Of a DNA stretch of 64,000 nt, positions 8,141 to 17,734 are shown in pieces (position 1 is the first letter of the stretch; each line of letters begins with the position of its first letter). The position numbers and the translations under genes are program-made. Under the pieces are notes generated by a model, which saw nothing but the letters and a program-made list of their open reading frames with translations, did no database searches and had not been told where the DNA came from. Source of the stretch: Micromonospora craniellae (lineage in GTDB: Bacteria; Actinomycetota; Actinomycetes; Mycobacteriales; Micromonosporaceae); NCBI RefSeq assembly GCF_014764405.1, contig NZ_CP061725.1, positions 6,076,001 through 6,140,000 of the forward strand. The letters are read 5' to 3'.

Positions 8141-8865
8141 GTGCGGCAGCAGCTCACCGAGGTCACCGAACGGCTGAAGTTCCTGGTCGCCTTCCGGCCC
8201 GGCCTGCTCTCGCCCACCCTCGCGGCGCAGATGGGCGCCACGTTCCAGCGTCTCTCCGAGGGGCGGCTGTTGGTCAACACGGTCACCGGCGGTGAGTCGC
8301 ACGAGCAGCGGGCGTACGGCGACTTCCTGGACAAGGACGCCCGGTACGCCCGTACCGACGAGTTCCTGCACGTGGTGCGGGCGCTCTGGCGCGGCGACAC
8401 GGTCGACCAGGCGGGTCCGCACGTCCGCGTCGAGCAGGCCCGCCTGGCCCGACTGCCCGAGCCGGAGCCGCCGGTCTACTTCGGCGGCTCGTCGGCCGCC
8501 GCCGGCCCGGTGGCCGCCCGGCACAGCGACGTCTACCTCACCTGGGGCGAGCCGCCGGCGCAGGTCGCCGGGCCGGCGTCGGCCTGGTCCGTGGTGGCGC
8601 GGGCACCGCCCTGGTGGGCAGTCACACCGAGGTGGCCGACCGGATCGCTGAGTACCACGCGCTCGGCCTCGACGAGTTCGTCCTCTCCGGGCATCCGCAC
8701 GTGGAGGAGGCCTACTGGTTCGGCGAGGGGGTGCTGCCGATCCTGCGCGCGCGGGGGCTGTGGCATCACCCGGCGGGCGCACCAACGGTGTCGCAGCGGC
8801 GCAGGAGTCGGGTGTTGATAGGTCAGGGCGCGCCCGCGCGGGCGTTGCCGATCGCGTCCTTGTGA
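8141..8865 (+). pseudogene. Degraded alkanesulfonate monooxygenase (ssuD) remnant
   Basis: Reads as SsuD from about one quarter into the protein: EVTERLKFLVAFRPGLLSPT, then [18 protein letters not shown] and [20 protein letters not shown]. Near 8565, after [10 protein letters not shown], the frame changes and about 90 residues are lost; the C-terminal part resumes in another frame with [20 protein letters not shown] and ends [20 protein letters not shown] near 8760. The N-terminal flavin-binding start is absent. Divergent from the ssuA-ssuB fusion, so both belong to one collapsed sulfonate-use locus. An intact homologue lies at 37290-38402. Confidence 0.8.
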
Positions 8866-10868
8866 CCCCAGCGACCCGGGATGTCGAGCAACTCGATCCG
8901 GCCGAACCGCTGCGGTATCGCCGGATGCACCACCAGATGCTCGCCGTACGGCTCCAGGCCGAGCAGGGTGCGCAGCAGCAGGAAGATCGCCCCGGTGGCG
9001 GACGCCTGCGGGCTGTTCGACGCCGGATACGGCACCGGGAAGCGCGTCAGCTCCCGGTCGTAGCCCGCGAACGACTCCGGTACCCGCCCGGCGAAGTGCC
9101 GCGCCGCGTCGATCACGCTCTCCGCGATGACGCCCGCCTCGGCCAGGAAGCCGTACCGGCGCAGGCCCATCGCGATCAACGAGTTGTCGAACGGCCACAC
9201 GGTGCCGACGTGGTAGCCGAGCGGGTTGTAACTGACCTGCCCGGTGGCGAGCGTCCGCACCCCCCAGCCAGAGAACAGCCGGGGCCCGAGCAGGTGGTCG
9301 GCGACCGCGGCGGCCTTGTCGTCGTCGGCGATGCCACTCCACAGCAGGTGCCCCATGTTCGACGCCAGCGCGTCCACCCGGTCGCCGTCGGGGCCGAGCG
9401 CCAGCGCGAAGTACCCGCCGTCGTCGATCCAGAAGTCCCGGTTGAACCGCTGCTTGAGCTCCGCCGCCTGCTGCTCCAGGCGGTCGGCGTACGCCGGGTC
9501 GGCCCAGAACTCGCGGGCCAGCCGGGCGCCGCGCCGTTTCGCGTCGTACGCGTAGCCCTGCAACTCGCACGTGGCGCGGGGCAGTCCGGGTACCCGGCCG
9601 TCGCGGTAGCAGATCGCCTCCGGGGAGTCCTTCCAGCAGTGGTTCTGTGCCCCGCTGCGTTCGTTGCGCGGCTGGTACCAGACGTACCCGTCACCGCGCA
9701 CGTCGCCGTACCCGTCGATCCAGCGCAACGCCGCCCGGGCGGTGTCCTCCAACTCGCGGACCAGCGCGCCATCACCGGTCCAGCGTTCGTACTCGTCGAG
9801 CAGCACGACGAACAGCGGGGTGACGTCCGCCCCGCCAAAGTACGGCGACTGTGGACGCTCCTCGAAGGCCGCCATCTCGCCGTACCGGAACTCGTTGAGG
9901 ATCTTTCCGGGTTCCTCGTCCCGGAAGTCGTCGAGCACCGTGCCCTGGCTCAGTGCGAGCATGCGCAGCGTGGTGGTGGCCAGGCGGGGCACGAAGGGCA
10001 GCGTCTGGAAGCAGGTGAAGATGCTGTCGCGGCCGATGAGCGTCGCCGACCAGGGCAGCCCGGCCGCCGGCATCGACTCGTGCGGCGCGGCCAGCGGCGT
10101 GTAGCGCAGACCGGCCAGGTCCACCAGCCCGCGCCGGTAGGTGGTGGTCATCGGTTCCCAGTCGCAGGTCAGCTGAGGTGCGTCCGCCAGCCACTCGCTC
10201 AGGTCGTGTTGCAGCCGCGCCCCCTTGAGGTGCCCGTGGTGACCGAGTCGCGTCCGGACGTCCTCGCCGTTCGGGCTCGGGACCAGGCCGGTCACCTGGA
10301 GCGTCGTGCTCCACCTGCCCTGCCGGTCGACCCGGATCCGGAACGTCAGCCCGCGCTCGTCGACCTCGGCGGGCTCGCTGGAGGAGACGTCGGTGAGCCG
10401 GTGGAACTTCTCCCGCCGGTAGCCCAGCCGCAGACAGCCGTCGGACACCTCGCGATAGCCGCGCAGCGATGAGGCGCGTGGCCAGACCACGTTGTAGATG
10501 GGAGCGAAGTCGCTGTCCACCTCGACGCGCAGGACGTGGTCGACCGGCGCGCCGGTGTGGTTGAGCACGGTCAGTCGCTCGACGAACCCGTAGCCCGAGA
10601 TCCACCGGTCCCGGATCACCGACACCTTGGCGTCCACGTAGTGGGTCGGGTGGCCGGGCACCAGGAAGAACCGGATCTGGTAGTAGCTGGGGTCGTGCAC
10701 GGCCAGCGGATTCACCTGCTCCCCGTCCAGGCTCAGCCGCCAGGTGGACAGGAACCGCGTGTCGAAGGCGAAGAAGCCGCTCGGGTTGGTGGCACTGAAC
10801 ACCATGTCCCCGTTGTCCTCGCTGAGAGCGAAGACATTGCCGTCGAGGATGCGGACCAGTTTCTTCAC
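8823..10868 (-). CDS. Glycogen-debranching-type amylo-alpha-1,6-glucosidase
   Basis: 681 residues in a two-domain arrangement: an N-terminal beta-rich domain ([20 protein letters not shown] to about residue 220) and a C-terminal (alpha/alpha)6 barrel. Hallmarks include [20 protein letters not shown], the region [20 protein letters not shown], and near the end [20 protein letters not shown]. The family trims glycogen or related alpha-glucans; the exact substrate is not certain. GTG 10868 starts the conserved N-terminus; a longer start at 10955 would overlap the upstream gene. It follows the SCP2 gene with essentially no gap, so the two form an operon. Confidence 0.88.
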   Translation of the reverse strand: MKKLVRILDGNVFALSEDNGDMVFSATNPSGFFAFDTRFLSTWRLSLDGEQVNPLAVHDPSYYQIRFFLVPGHPTHYVDAKVSVIRDRWISGYGFVERLTVLNHTGAPVDHVLRVEVDSDFAPIYNVVWPRASSLRGYREVSDGCLRLGYRREKFHRLTDVSSSEPAEVDERGLTFRIRVDRQGRWSTTLQVTGLVPSPNGEDVRTRLGHHGHLKGARLQHDLSEWLADAPQLTCDWEPMTTTYRRGLVDLAGLRYTPLAAPHESMPAAGLPWSATLIGRDSIFTCFQTLPFVPRLATTTLRMLALSQGTVLDDFRDEEPGKILNEFRYGEMAAFEERPQSPYFGGADVTPLFVVLLDEYERWTGDGALVRELEDTARAALRWIDGYGDVRGDGYVWYQPRNERSGAQNHCWKDSPEAICYRDGRVPGLPRATCELQGYAYDAKRRGARLAREFWADPAYADRLEQQAAELKQRFNRDFWIDDGGYFALALGPDGDRVDALASNMGHLLWSGIADDDKAAAVADHLLGPRLFSGWGVRTLATGQVSYNPLGYHVGTVWPFDNSLIAMGLRRYGFLAEAGVIAESVIDAARHFAGRVPESFAGYDRELTRFPVPYPASNSPQASATGAIFLLLRTLLGLEPYGEHLVVHPAIPQRFGRIELLDIPGRWGHKDAIGNARAGAP

Positions 10869-10869
10869 G

Positions 10870-11256
10870 TCACATCCGCTCCCCGGCCTGGCTGCGGCGG
10901 CCGGCCACCTCCCGTGGGTGACGGGCGCCCGGTGGCGGTGCGAAGATCCGCTCAAGCATGAGCACGAGCCGGAACTCGCCGTCCGCGGAGAAGTCGTTGC
11001 GTAGCCACGCGGGCAGCGGCTTGACCTCGCCGCGTGCCATCTGCAGGAACAGCATCTCGTCGGTGGAGATCACGGTATCCGCCGGGGCCGCGTCGCCACG
11101 CGAGACCGTCACCCGCCCACGGTCGATGCGGACCCGCCAGTGATCGACGTGGTCGGGGTAGCGCAGGTCGAAGCGGAGCGTGCCGGAGACCTGGCGCAGC
11201 ATCCGACCGCCGCCACGAACGAGATCGTCGAAGAAGTGGCGTACCGCCTCGGACAT
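10870..11256 (-). CDS. SCP2 sterol-carrier-domain protein
   Basis: 128 residues, almost entirely one SCP2-like lipid-binding domain: LRFDLRYPDHVDHWRVRIDR, RGDAAPADTVISTDEMLFLQ, then a Pro/Gly-rich tail. Such proteins bind fatty-acyl or sterol-like ligands in the cytoplasm. The start is clear: AGGAGG lies 8 nt before ATG 11256. The stop overlaps the GTG region of the glucosidase gene (10868), which suggests translational coupling, though no metabolic link between the two is obvious. Confidence 0.82.
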   Translation of the reverse strand: MSEAVRHFFDDLVRGGGRMLRQVSGTLRFDLRYPDHVDHWRVRIDRGRVTVSRGDAAPADTVISTDEMLFLQMARGEVKPLPAWLRNDFSADGEFRLVLMLERIFAPPPGARHPREVAGRRSQAGERM

Positions 11257-11662
11257 CCCCCCACCTCCTGGTGATCGACGGCGCCGGGCGGGCGGGGCCG
11301 CCGCCGGGCGGGCGTGCCGCTGCGGTATCTGTCACCTTAGCGGCTTTGATGCGCATACGGGCGGGTCTGCTGCCGCGACCGTCAGGATTTGCCATTGGAT
11401 TCCCGTACCGGCGCACCTATGGTGGTGCGATGCATCCCGCCGCGCTGTTGGTCCGCGCCGCCGTCGCCACGGCGGTGCCACTGGCGGCTGCGCTGGGGCG
11501 GTGCACCGCGACCCGATCGGCGTGGGCCGCCGCGCGGGCCGGTCACAACCAGCCGCGCCCCGCCGGCCGGAGCCCCCCGGCATAGCGTCCACACCACCAG
11601 GACGGCCAGGGGCGAAGCGGACAGCTTCGGCCCTTTTCTATTTTCGGGAAGAGGGAATGCAG
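11257..11662. other. Intergenic region with divergent promoters
   Basis: About 400 bases between the SCP2 gene (leftward) and the zinc-finger gene (rightward). It should hold both promoters. A 51-codon reading, ATG 11430 to 11585, shows a hydrophobic stretch (ALLVRAAVATAVPLAAALG) resembling a signal or membrane segment, but it has no clear ribosome site and its end is low-complexity, so I do not call it a gene. Bases 11630-11650 are AT-rich (CCCTTTTCTATTTTCGG), consistent with a promoter or processed leader. Confidence 0.4.
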
Positions 11663-11977
11663 ATGAGCATCGATACATACGACCAGCAGTGGCGCACCGA
11701 ACTCCAGGCGACGTTGACCCATGAGTTCGAGGCCCAGACGGCCCGGCTCACCCAGTTGACGGCCGACACCGGCGACCCGGCGGAGGCGCACACCAACGCC
11801 GCGCTGATCGCCGCCACCCGGCAGAGCCTGGAGCGGATCTCGGGGGCGCTGCGGCGTCTGGCCAGCGGCAGCTACGGCACCTGCGAGAAGTGCGGCACCG
11901 CCATCCCCCGGGAGCGTCTCGAAATCCTCCCGCACGCCAGGTTCTGCGTGCCCTGCCAGCAGAAACACAACGGCTGA
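11663..11977 (+). CDS. DksA/TraR-type zinc-finger protein
   Basis: 104 residues. An N-terminal helical hairpin (HEFEAQTARLTQLTAD) leads to a C4 zinc finger, CEKCGTAIPRERLE with the second pair CVPC, spaced as in the TraR/DksA family. The RNA-polymerase-active DxxDxA tip motif of DksA is not visible, so a true stringent-response role is uncertain. ATG 11663 is chosen because GAGGGA sits 6 nt ahead; an ATG at 11657 is too close to it. Confidence 0.88.
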   Translation: MSIDTYDQQWRTELQATLTHEFEAQTARLTQLTADTGDPAEAHTNAALIAATRQSLERISGALRRLASGSYGTCEKCGTAIPRERLEILPHARFCVPCQQKHNG

Positions 11978-11998
11978 CGCGGGTGCCGGCTGCCGCGC

Positions 11999-12526
11999 CT
12001 ACCGGCGCGGCAGCGCCCCGCCGTCGCCGAACCGATCGACGGGCGGCGGGCCGGGGGGCAGACTCGGCAACGCGGCCGGCTGGCCGATCAGGCTGGCGGT
12101 GACGCTGGCGGTCATCCCGTCGGGCCGACGGGTGAGGGTCAGCGCACCGGTCAGCTGGTGAGCCAACCAGAGGCCGCGCCCACCGGCGGTGGTGGTGGCC
12201 GGCGGATGCGCCGGCAGGTCGGCGTCAGGCTGGTCGCCGTGGTCGGAGACCTCGCAGACGAGCAGGTCGGCCCGCCGGATCAGGTCCAGACGTCCCTGGC
12301 CGCCGCCGTGCAGCACGGCGTTGGTGACCAACTCGTGCACGGCCAGGACGAGATCCTCGGCCAGGTCCCCGGTCAGGCCGGCGGCGGCGATCTGCGCGGC
12401 GAGCAGGTGCCGCAGCGGGGTCACCGTCTGTGCGGTGAACCACTCGGACAGCAGACAGGTCTCCTCGCCGGCCCCCGACGACCGGCCGCCGGTGCCACCG
12501 GCGTCCGGGTGGGCGAGGTTGCTCAT
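11999..12526 (-). CDS. Anti-sigma-factor-like ATP-binding protein (HATPase, RsbW type)
   Basis: 175 residues with the GHKL ATP site: N box HELVTNAVLHGGGQG, G1 SDHGDQPD and G2 TTAGGRGLWLAHQLTG. This is the layout of actinobacterial serine-kinase anti-sigma factors and stand-alone regulators. The N-terminal 30 and C-terminal 30 residues are low-complexity Pro/Gly. Its ATG overlaps the stop of the hydrolase gene upstream by 4 nt. No sigma factor is adjacent; the STAS protein at 43610 is the only possible antagonist in the window and is 31 kb away. Confidence 0.85.
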   Translation of the reverse strand: MSNLAHPDAGGTGGRSSGAGEETCLLSEWFTAQTVTPLRHLLAAQIAAAGLTGDLAEDLVLAVHELVTNAVLHGGGQGRLDLIRRADLLVCEVSDHGDQPDADLPAHPPATTTAGGRGLWLAHQLTGALTLTRRPDGMTASVTASLIGQPAALPSLPPGPPPVDRFGDGGALPRR

Positions 12527-13464
12527 GCAGGCAGATTACGTCGTCCGCCAGCATCTGCGACTCTTGCAGGAGAGCAAGTATTACTGTCGGGGTGCTGCTC
12601 GGGGGCAACGAGTCCTGCCTCTTCCGCACGCACGGACCTCCCGGTGAGCCCGGCCGCCGGATCGACCGGGCGCGGCAGTGCGCCGGTGGTCTCCAGGATG
12701 AGCGTGGCGACCGCCTCGGGATCGTCGCTCATCGGTACGTGTCCACAGCCGGACAGGGTCTGCACGCGGGCGCCCGGTAGCTTGGTGCGGGCCCGTTCGG
12801 CCTGGTGGACGCCGAAGATGCGATCCCGGTCACCCCAGCCGATGGTGACCGGCACCGCGCACGCGCCGAGTGTGACGCAGTCGACCCGGTAGCCCCGGGC
12901 GGCGCGGGCGACGGTGCCGAAACCCGCGCATCGGCGCAGGGCCAGGGCGTCGGCCAGGGCACGTTCGGCGTCCAGCGCCGCCGGGCGGGCCACCAGCGGG
13001 CCGAAGCACCATGCGCGCAGGCCCGGCGAGCGCAGCGCGGCCCGGATCAGCGGCGTCGGCAGGTGGCTGGTGACCCGCATCCAGCTCAGGGCGCGCAGCG
13101 CGCGGCGTCGCTCGGCGTCGGTGAAGAACCCGGCGGGGGAGAGCGCGGTGGCCGAGGCGACCAGGCCGGACGCGGCCAACTCCAGACCGATCGCGCCGCC
13201 GAGGCTGTACCCGGCGACGTGCGGACGGTCCAGCCCCCAGTCGGCGAGTACCGGCCGCAGGGTCGCGACGATGGCTGCCATGTCGGTGGGCATCCCCGTC
13301 GGCGGCACCGGGGACTCACCGAAGCCGGGCAGGTCGATCGCGATCACGTCGTGGTGGGCGGCGAGCCGGTCGAAGACCGGCTCCCATGCCTGGTGCCGGT
13401 GCCCGATGCCGTGCACGAGCAGCAGCGGCTCGCCGGTACCGGCCCGCCGGAAACGCACCGTCAT
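12523..13464 (-). CDS. Alpha/beta hydrolase
   Basis: 313 residues, classical alpha/beta-hydrolase fold. The oxyanion strand is LLLVHGIGHRHQAWEP; the nucleophile elbow is GYSLGG; the acid is in GWGDRDRIF and the histidine in LSGCGHVPMSDDPE. The substrate is unknown; layout resembles proline iminopeptidase/haloperoxidase-type hydrolases. It is the middle gene of a three-gene operon with 4-nt overlaps on both sides (SDR before it, ATP-binding protein after it). The last 35 residues look like disordered tail. Confidence 0.88.
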   Translation of the reverse strand: MTVRFRRAGTGEPLLLVHGIGHRHQAWEPVFDRLAAHHDVIAIDLPGFGESPVPPTGMPTDMAAIVATLRPVLADWGLDRPHVAGYSLGGAIGLELAASGLVASATALSPAGFFTDAERRRALRALSWMRVTSHLPTPLIRAALRSPGLRAWCFGPLVARPAALDAERALADALALRRCAGFGTVARAARGYRVDCVTLGACAVPVTIGWGDRDRIFGVHQAERARTKLPGARVQTLSGCGHVPMSDDPEAVATLILETTGALPRPVDPAAGLTGRSVRAEEAGLVAPEQHPDSNTCSPARVADAGGRRNLPA

Positions 13465-14336
13465 GCGCCGTCCCCCTCCACCGAGGTACGCCCGAAGGAG
13501 CGACCCAGCAGGCGTACCTCGTCCTCCATCTGCGCGACCATGGTGGTACCGCCGAAGCGGCTGATCAGCGCATCGGACATCCGGCTCTGTGCGATCGGCC
13601 GCAGCGCCTGGACCAGGCCGATCGAGCGCGGCACGTACACCTTGCGGCGGCGGCGCTCGATGCCGCGCAGCAGTTCCTCGGCGCACCGCTCGACGCCGAC
13701 CACGGTGTTCAGCGGCCAGGGCAGCCGGCGTTGGGCCTGCCGGAACGAGGCCAGATCGTCGCGCAGGTCGCGGACCAGGTCGGTGTCGATCCAGATGGGA
13801 TGCGCGGTGCCCACGGTGAGCCCGTGCCGGCGGTTCTCCAGGCGCAGGACGTTGCCGAACTGCTCCGCCCCCGCCTTCGACGCGCAGTACGCGGCCATCC
13901 CCGGCATGGCGCCGAAGGCCGCCGCCGAGGAGACGATCAGCACGTGGCCCCGGGCGGCGAGCACCTGCGGCAGGGCCGCGCTGACGGTACGCACCACACC
14001 GGTGAGGTTGACCTCGATGGTGCGTACGAGCGCGTCGACCGGCCCGAGCGCGACGGTCCCCAGGTTCGCGATGCCGGCGTTGGCCACCACCACGTCGATG
14101 CCGCCGTACCGCTCGACGGTGGAGGTGACGGCGTCGTCCAGCGCGGACTGGTCGGTCACGTCCGCCTCGTACCAGTGTCCGTTCAGCTCGGCGGCGAGCT
14201 GCCGCAGCAGCGCCGGCTCCAGGCCGACCAGCGCGACGCGGGCGCCTCGGGCGGTGGCGCCCCGGGCCAGCGCGGCGCCGATGCCCCGGGCCGCTCCGGT
14301 GATCAGGACCGTCCGGTCGCGAAGGTCGTACCGCAT
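13461..14336 (-). CDS. Short-chain dehydrogenase/reductase
   Basis: 291 residues. The cofactor motif is [18 protein letters not shown], the NAG motif is [12 protein letters not shown], and the active site is [19 protein letters not shown] with the expected Ser and YxxxK. The long C-terminal part ([20 protein letters not shown]) resembles SDRs that act on lipids or fatty-acyl chains in mycolata and relatives. First gene of the SDR-hydrolase-ATPase operon. The start ATG 14336 immediately precedes the Rossmann fold. Confidence 0.88.
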   Translation of the reverse strand: MRYDLRDRTVLITGAARGIGAALARGATARGARVALVGLEPALLRQLAAELNGHWYEADVTDQSALDDAVTSTVERYGGIDVVVANAGIANLGTVALGPVDALVRTIEVNLTGVVRTVSAALPQVLAARGHVLIVSSAAAFGAMPGMAAYCASKAGAEQFGNVLRLENRRHGLTVGTAHPIWIDTDLVRDLRDDLASFRQAQRRLPWPLNTVVGVERCAEELLRGIERRRRKVYVPRSIGLVQALRPIAQSRMSDALISRFGGTTMVAQMEDEVRLLGRSFGRTSVEGDGA

Positions 14337-14548
14337 CGGCGTGCTCCCTGTCCCGGTCGGCGCCGCCGGTGGTGGTGGCGCGGTGGGCGACGGGACGGAA
14401 CCAGACCGTACCGCGACCCCGGACGGCAGCTCGTCGGAGGCGCCGGCCGGGCTGTCGGCGGCGCGTGCCGACGTCGTCCTGCTGCGGACATCGGGGCGGA
14501 CATCGGGAAGGATCGGCCCGACGACCACGACGAGAAGGAGACCCCCGC

Positions 14549-16066
14549 ATGGCTGACTTCGTCGGCGCCGTGGACCAGGGCACCACCAGCACCCGCTTCA
14601 TGATCTTCGATCACGGCGGTACCGAGATCGGCCGTCACCAGCTCGAACATCAGCAGATCCTGCCCCGGGCCGGGTGGGTGGAGCACAACCCGCTGGAGAT
14701 CTGGGAGCGGACCCGGACGGTCGTGCGTACCGCCCTGAACACGCACGGCCTCGCCGCCGCCGACCTCGCGGCGCTCGGCGTCACCAACCAGCGGGAGACG
14801 ACGGTGGTGTGGAACCCGCGCACCGGCCAGCCGTACTACAACGCCATCGTCTGGCAGGACACCCGTACCGACCGGATCGCCGCGGCGCTTTCGCGCGACG
14901 GCCGGGGCGACGTGATCCGCCGCCGGGCCGGCCTACCTCCGGCGACCTACTTCTCCGCCGGCAAGATCCAGTGGATCCTGGAGAACGTCGACGGTGTGCG
15001 GGCCGCCGCCGGTCGCGGCGAGGCGGTCTTCGGCAACACCGACACCTGGCTGCTCTGGCACCTCACCGGCGGCACCGACGGCGGAGTGCACGTGACCGAT
15101 CCCACCAACGCCAGCCGGACCATGCTGATGGACCTGGAGACGCTGGACTGGGACGACGAACTGCTGTCGTTCTTCGACATCCCCCGGGCCATGCTGCCGG
15201 CCATCCGTCCCTCGTCCGATCCGCACGCCTACGGCAGCACCCGGCCCGACGGTCCCTTCGGCGGGCCGGTCCGGATCACCGGCGACCTGGGTGACCAGCA
15301 GGCGGCCACCGTCGGGCAGGTCTGCTTCGCGCCCGGCGAGGCGAAGAACACCTACGGCACGGGCAACTTCATGCTGCTCAACACCGGTACGGAGCTGGTC
15401 CGGTCGAAGGCGGGCCTGCTCACCACCGTGTGCTACCAGTTCGCCGGAGCGGACCCGGTCTATGCGTTGGAGGGGTCGATCGCGGTCACCGGCTCGGCCG
15501 TGCAGTGGCTGCGCGACCAGCTCAAGATCATCAACAGCGCGGCGCAGAGTGAGGACCTGGCCCGCCAGGTCTCCGACAACGGCGGGGTGTACTTCGTGCC
15601 CGCCTTCTCCGGACTGTTCGCCCCGTACTGGCGGTCCGACGCGCGGGGGGCCATCGTCGGGCTGTCCCGCTACAACACCGACGCCCACGTCGCGCGGGCC
15701 ACCCTGGAGGCCATCTGCTACCAGAGCCGGGACGTGGCCGAGGCGATGGCCAAGGACTCGGGCGTGGCCCTGGAGAGCCTCAAGGTCGACGGCGGTGTCA
15801 CCGTCAACGACCTGTGCATGCAGTTGCAGGCGGACATCCTCGGGGTGCCGGTCAGCCGGCCGGTGGTCGCCGAGACCACCGCCCTCGGCGCCGCGTACGC
15901 CGCCGGCCTGGCGGTCGGCTTCTGGCGCGACACCGACGAGCTGCGGGAGAACTGGAACGAGAGCCGGCGCTGGCAGCCGACCTGGTCGCCACAGCAGCGG
16001 GCGACGGGCTACGCCGGTTGGCAGAAGGCGGTACGACGCACCCTCGACTGGGTCGACATGGACTGA
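14549..16066 (+). CDS. glpK: Glycerol kinase
   Basis: 505 residues, full length for GlpK, which phosphorylates glycerol to sn-glycerol-3-phosphate. FGGY-family motifs are clear: [65 protein letters not shown] and [15 protein letters not shown]. The start ATG 14549 is 9 nt after AAGGAG. It is divergent from the SDR operon, with a 212-base spacer. No glpF, glpD or regulator is adjacent. Confidence 0.96.
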   Translation: MADFVGAVDQGTTSTRFMIFDHGGTEIGRHQLEHQQILPRAGWVEHNPLEIWERTRTVVRTALNTHGLAAADLAALGVTNQRETTVVWNPRTGQPYYNAIVWQDTRTDRIAAALSRDGRGDVIRRRAGLPPATYFSAGKIQWILENVDGVRAAAGRGEAVFGNTDTWLLWHLTGGTDGGVHVTDPTNASRTMLMDLETLDWDDELLSFFDIPRAMLPAIRPSSDPHAYGSTRPDGPFGGPVRITGDLGDQQAATVGQVCFAPGEAKNTYGTGNFMLLNTGTELVRSKAGLLTTVCYQFAGADPVYALEGSIAVTGSAVQWLRDQLKIINSAAQSEDLARQVSDNGGVYFVPAFSGLFAPYWRSDARGAIVGLSRYNTDAHVARATLEAICYQSRDVAEAMAKDSGVALESLKVDGGVTVNDLCMQLQADILGVPVSRPVVAETTALGAAYAAGLAVGFWRDTDELRENWNESRRWQPTWSPQQRATGYAGWQKAVRRTLDWVDMD

Positions 16067-16213
16067 CCGGGCGGCGGTGGGGGGCGCGTTTCGATGACAT
16101 TTCGTGAATGTGTCATTACCGCGTGTTGGTGTCGCGTTCCCGGGATGTCCGGTCGGTCTGCCTTAACATCCCGATGTCCGGCAGGTGCCGGTGTGGGACA
16201 GGGAGGGGCAAAC

Positions 16214-17545
16214 ATGCGGATCACCAGGGCGATCGTGGCGATCGTGGTCGTATTGTCGGCGGGCGTACTGGCGGGCACGGCGAACGCGGCAGAACCGTCA
16301 CCGTTCACCGTGGTCAACGGGTCGATCAACCCGGCGACCGGCACCCCCGTGCCCCCGTCGGGCACCCACGCCACGCTGTGGCGCAACAGCAGCCACGCCA
16401 CCACCGTCCTCCAGGGCTCCGGCCAACTCGTGGTGGGCGCGATCGGCGACGAGTGCGACGGCTGGCCGGTCGTCCGGGTGAGCGTGGGCGGCCAGCCCGT
16501 CGGCGAGGTGACCGTCACCAGCGGCACCGACTACGGCAGCTACCTCGTCGGCGCCCCGTTGGCGTACGGGCGGCACTCCGTCCGCGTCGAGTTGGTCAAC
16601 GACCGCTACACCGCCACGTGTGACCGCAACGTGCACGTCGCGTACGCCCGGACGCAGGCGGCCGGTCCGGTCGACACCACCTTCGGCTTCGCGGTGGTGC
16701 CCGACACCCAGGAGGAGGTGCTGACCGCGGGCGACACCCGGATGCGGCAGCGCATCGACTGGCTGGTGGCCCAGCGCGCCGCCCTGGACCTGCGCTTCGT
16801 CACCCACTCCGGGGACGTGGTCAACTACGACACCCCCGACCACGTGCAGTACGCTCGCGCCAGCGCCGCCCTGCGCCCGCTGGAGGCGGCCGGTCTGCCG
16901 TACACGCTGGCGGTCGGCAACCACGACACCCAGGTCTTCGGCCCCGACGGCGCGCAACGCCGCCCGGCCGGGCCCTTGCTGCGGGACACCACCACCTTCA
17001 ACCGGTACTTCACCGCCGACCGCTTCGGGGTGGTCGGCGGGCGGTTCGAGCCGGGCAAGGTGGACAACGTGTACGCCACCTACCGCGCCGGTGGGGTGCA
17101 GTGGCTGGTGCTGACCCTGGAGTTGTGGCCCCGGCGGGCGGCGGTCGCCTGGGCGCAGCGGGTCGTCGCGGCGCACCCCCGGCACAACGTGATCGTGGTG
17201 ACCCACCACTTCCTGGAGAGCGACGCCACCATCGGCCAGAGTGCCGGCTTCGGATCGACGAGCCCGCAGTACGTCTTCGACAACCTGATCCGGCGGTACG
17301 CCAACATCCGGTTCGTCTTCTCCGGACACACCGGCACCGCGGCGTCCCGGGTGGACATCGGGCTGCACGGCAACCGCATCCACTCGTTCCTGCAGACGTT
17401 CCACTCGCCCCGGACCAACCCGGTCCGGCTGGTGGAGATCGACACCGCCGCGAACTCGCTGCGCACCTGGATCCACGCGCCGTACACCGACGAGGACTTC
17501 CCCGCACACACCCGCACATACCCAAACCTAGGCCTACTCCGCTGA
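16214..17545 (+). CDS. Secreted metallophosphoesterase with N-terminal carbohydrate-binding-like domain
   Basis: 443 residues. A Sec signal (IVAIVVVLSAGVLAGTANAA) is followed by a beta-rich domain (about 30-150) like small xylan/cellulose-binding modules (ATLWRNSSHATTVLQGSGQL), then a calcineurin-like phosphoesterase: VVPDTQE, THSGDVVNY, AVGNHDTQVFG, VTHHFLE and FSGHTGTAAS. The opening metal motif is VVPDTQ instead of the common DxH, as in a known secreted subgroup. The ribosome site GGAGGGG lies 7 nt before ATG 16214. Probably extracellular; substrate unknown. Confidence 0.88.
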   Translation: MRITRAIVAIVVVLSAGVLAGTANAAEPSPFTVVNGSINPATGTPVPPSGTHATLWRNSSHATTVLQGSGQLVVGAIGDECDGWPVVRVSVGGQPVGEVTVTSGTDYGSYLVGAPLAYGRHSVRVELVNDRYTATCDRNVHVAYARTQAAGPVDTTFGFAVVPDTQEEVLTAGDTRMRQRIDWLVAQRAALDLRFVTHSGDVVNYDTPDHVQYARASAALRPLEAAGLPYTLAVGNHDTQVFGPDGAQRRPAGPLLRDTTTFNRYFTADRFGVVGGRFEPGKVDNVYATYRAGGVQWLVLTLELWPRRAAVAWAQRVVAAHPRHNVIVVTHHFLESDATIGQSAGFGSTSPQYVFDNLIRRYANIRFVFSGHTGTAASRVDIGLHGNRIHSFLQTFHSPRTNPVRLVEIDTAANSLRTWIHAPYTDEDFPAHTRTYPNLGLLR

Positions 17546-17547
17546 CC

Positions 17548-17591
17548 CCCACCCCCACCCCCACCCCCACCCCCCCACCCCACCCCCCGCC
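17548..17591. repeat. C-rich simple repeat (ACCCCC-like units)
   Basis: About 44 bases just after the phosphoesterase stop are almost only C with an A every sixth base. The complementary strand is G-rich (GGGGGT units) and could form a G-quadruplex. Confidence 0.85.
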
Positions 17592-17598
17592 CCGCAGC

Positions 17599-17660
17599 GG
17601 TTGATCAAGAAGTTCTGGTCGGTGCGTGCGCCCGTGGGCGGCCAAAACCTCTTGATCAAC
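17599..17660. terminator. Inverted repeat with TTGATCAAGA arms between convergent genes
   Basis: Left arm 17599-17621 and right arm 17639-17660 both carry the TTGATCAAG(A/G)(A/G)GTT core in opposite orientation, with three mismatches. It lies between convergent stops (17545 and 17735) and probably ends transcription from both sides. The GTTGATCAAGAGGTTT-like word is one I associate with intergenic repeats in Micromonospora; copy number cannot be checked here. Confidence 0.65.
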
Positions 17661-17673
17661 CCGGGTCTCTGGG

Positions 17674-17723
17674 GTGCGTGGTGGTGGGGGCCTGGGGTGG
17701 GTGGGTGGGTGGTGGGTGGGGGA
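17674..17723. repeat. G-rich simple repeat (GGGT-like units)
   Basis: About 50 bases of GGTGG/GGGTGGGTGGG units on the plus strand, mirrored against the C-rich tract at 17548-17591 across the TTGATCAAG inverted repeat. The two tracts are partly complementary. Confidence 0.8.
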
Positions 17724-17734
17724 GTGTCTCGTAA

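Noticed and set aside
8760..10472. 570-codon plus-strand frame
   Set aside because: Antisense to the debranching enzyme, without motifs; the minus-strand product has clear glycosidase features.
16298..17509. 403-codon minus-strand frame
   Set aside because: Shadow of the secreted phosphoesterase, which has a signal peptide and metal motifs.
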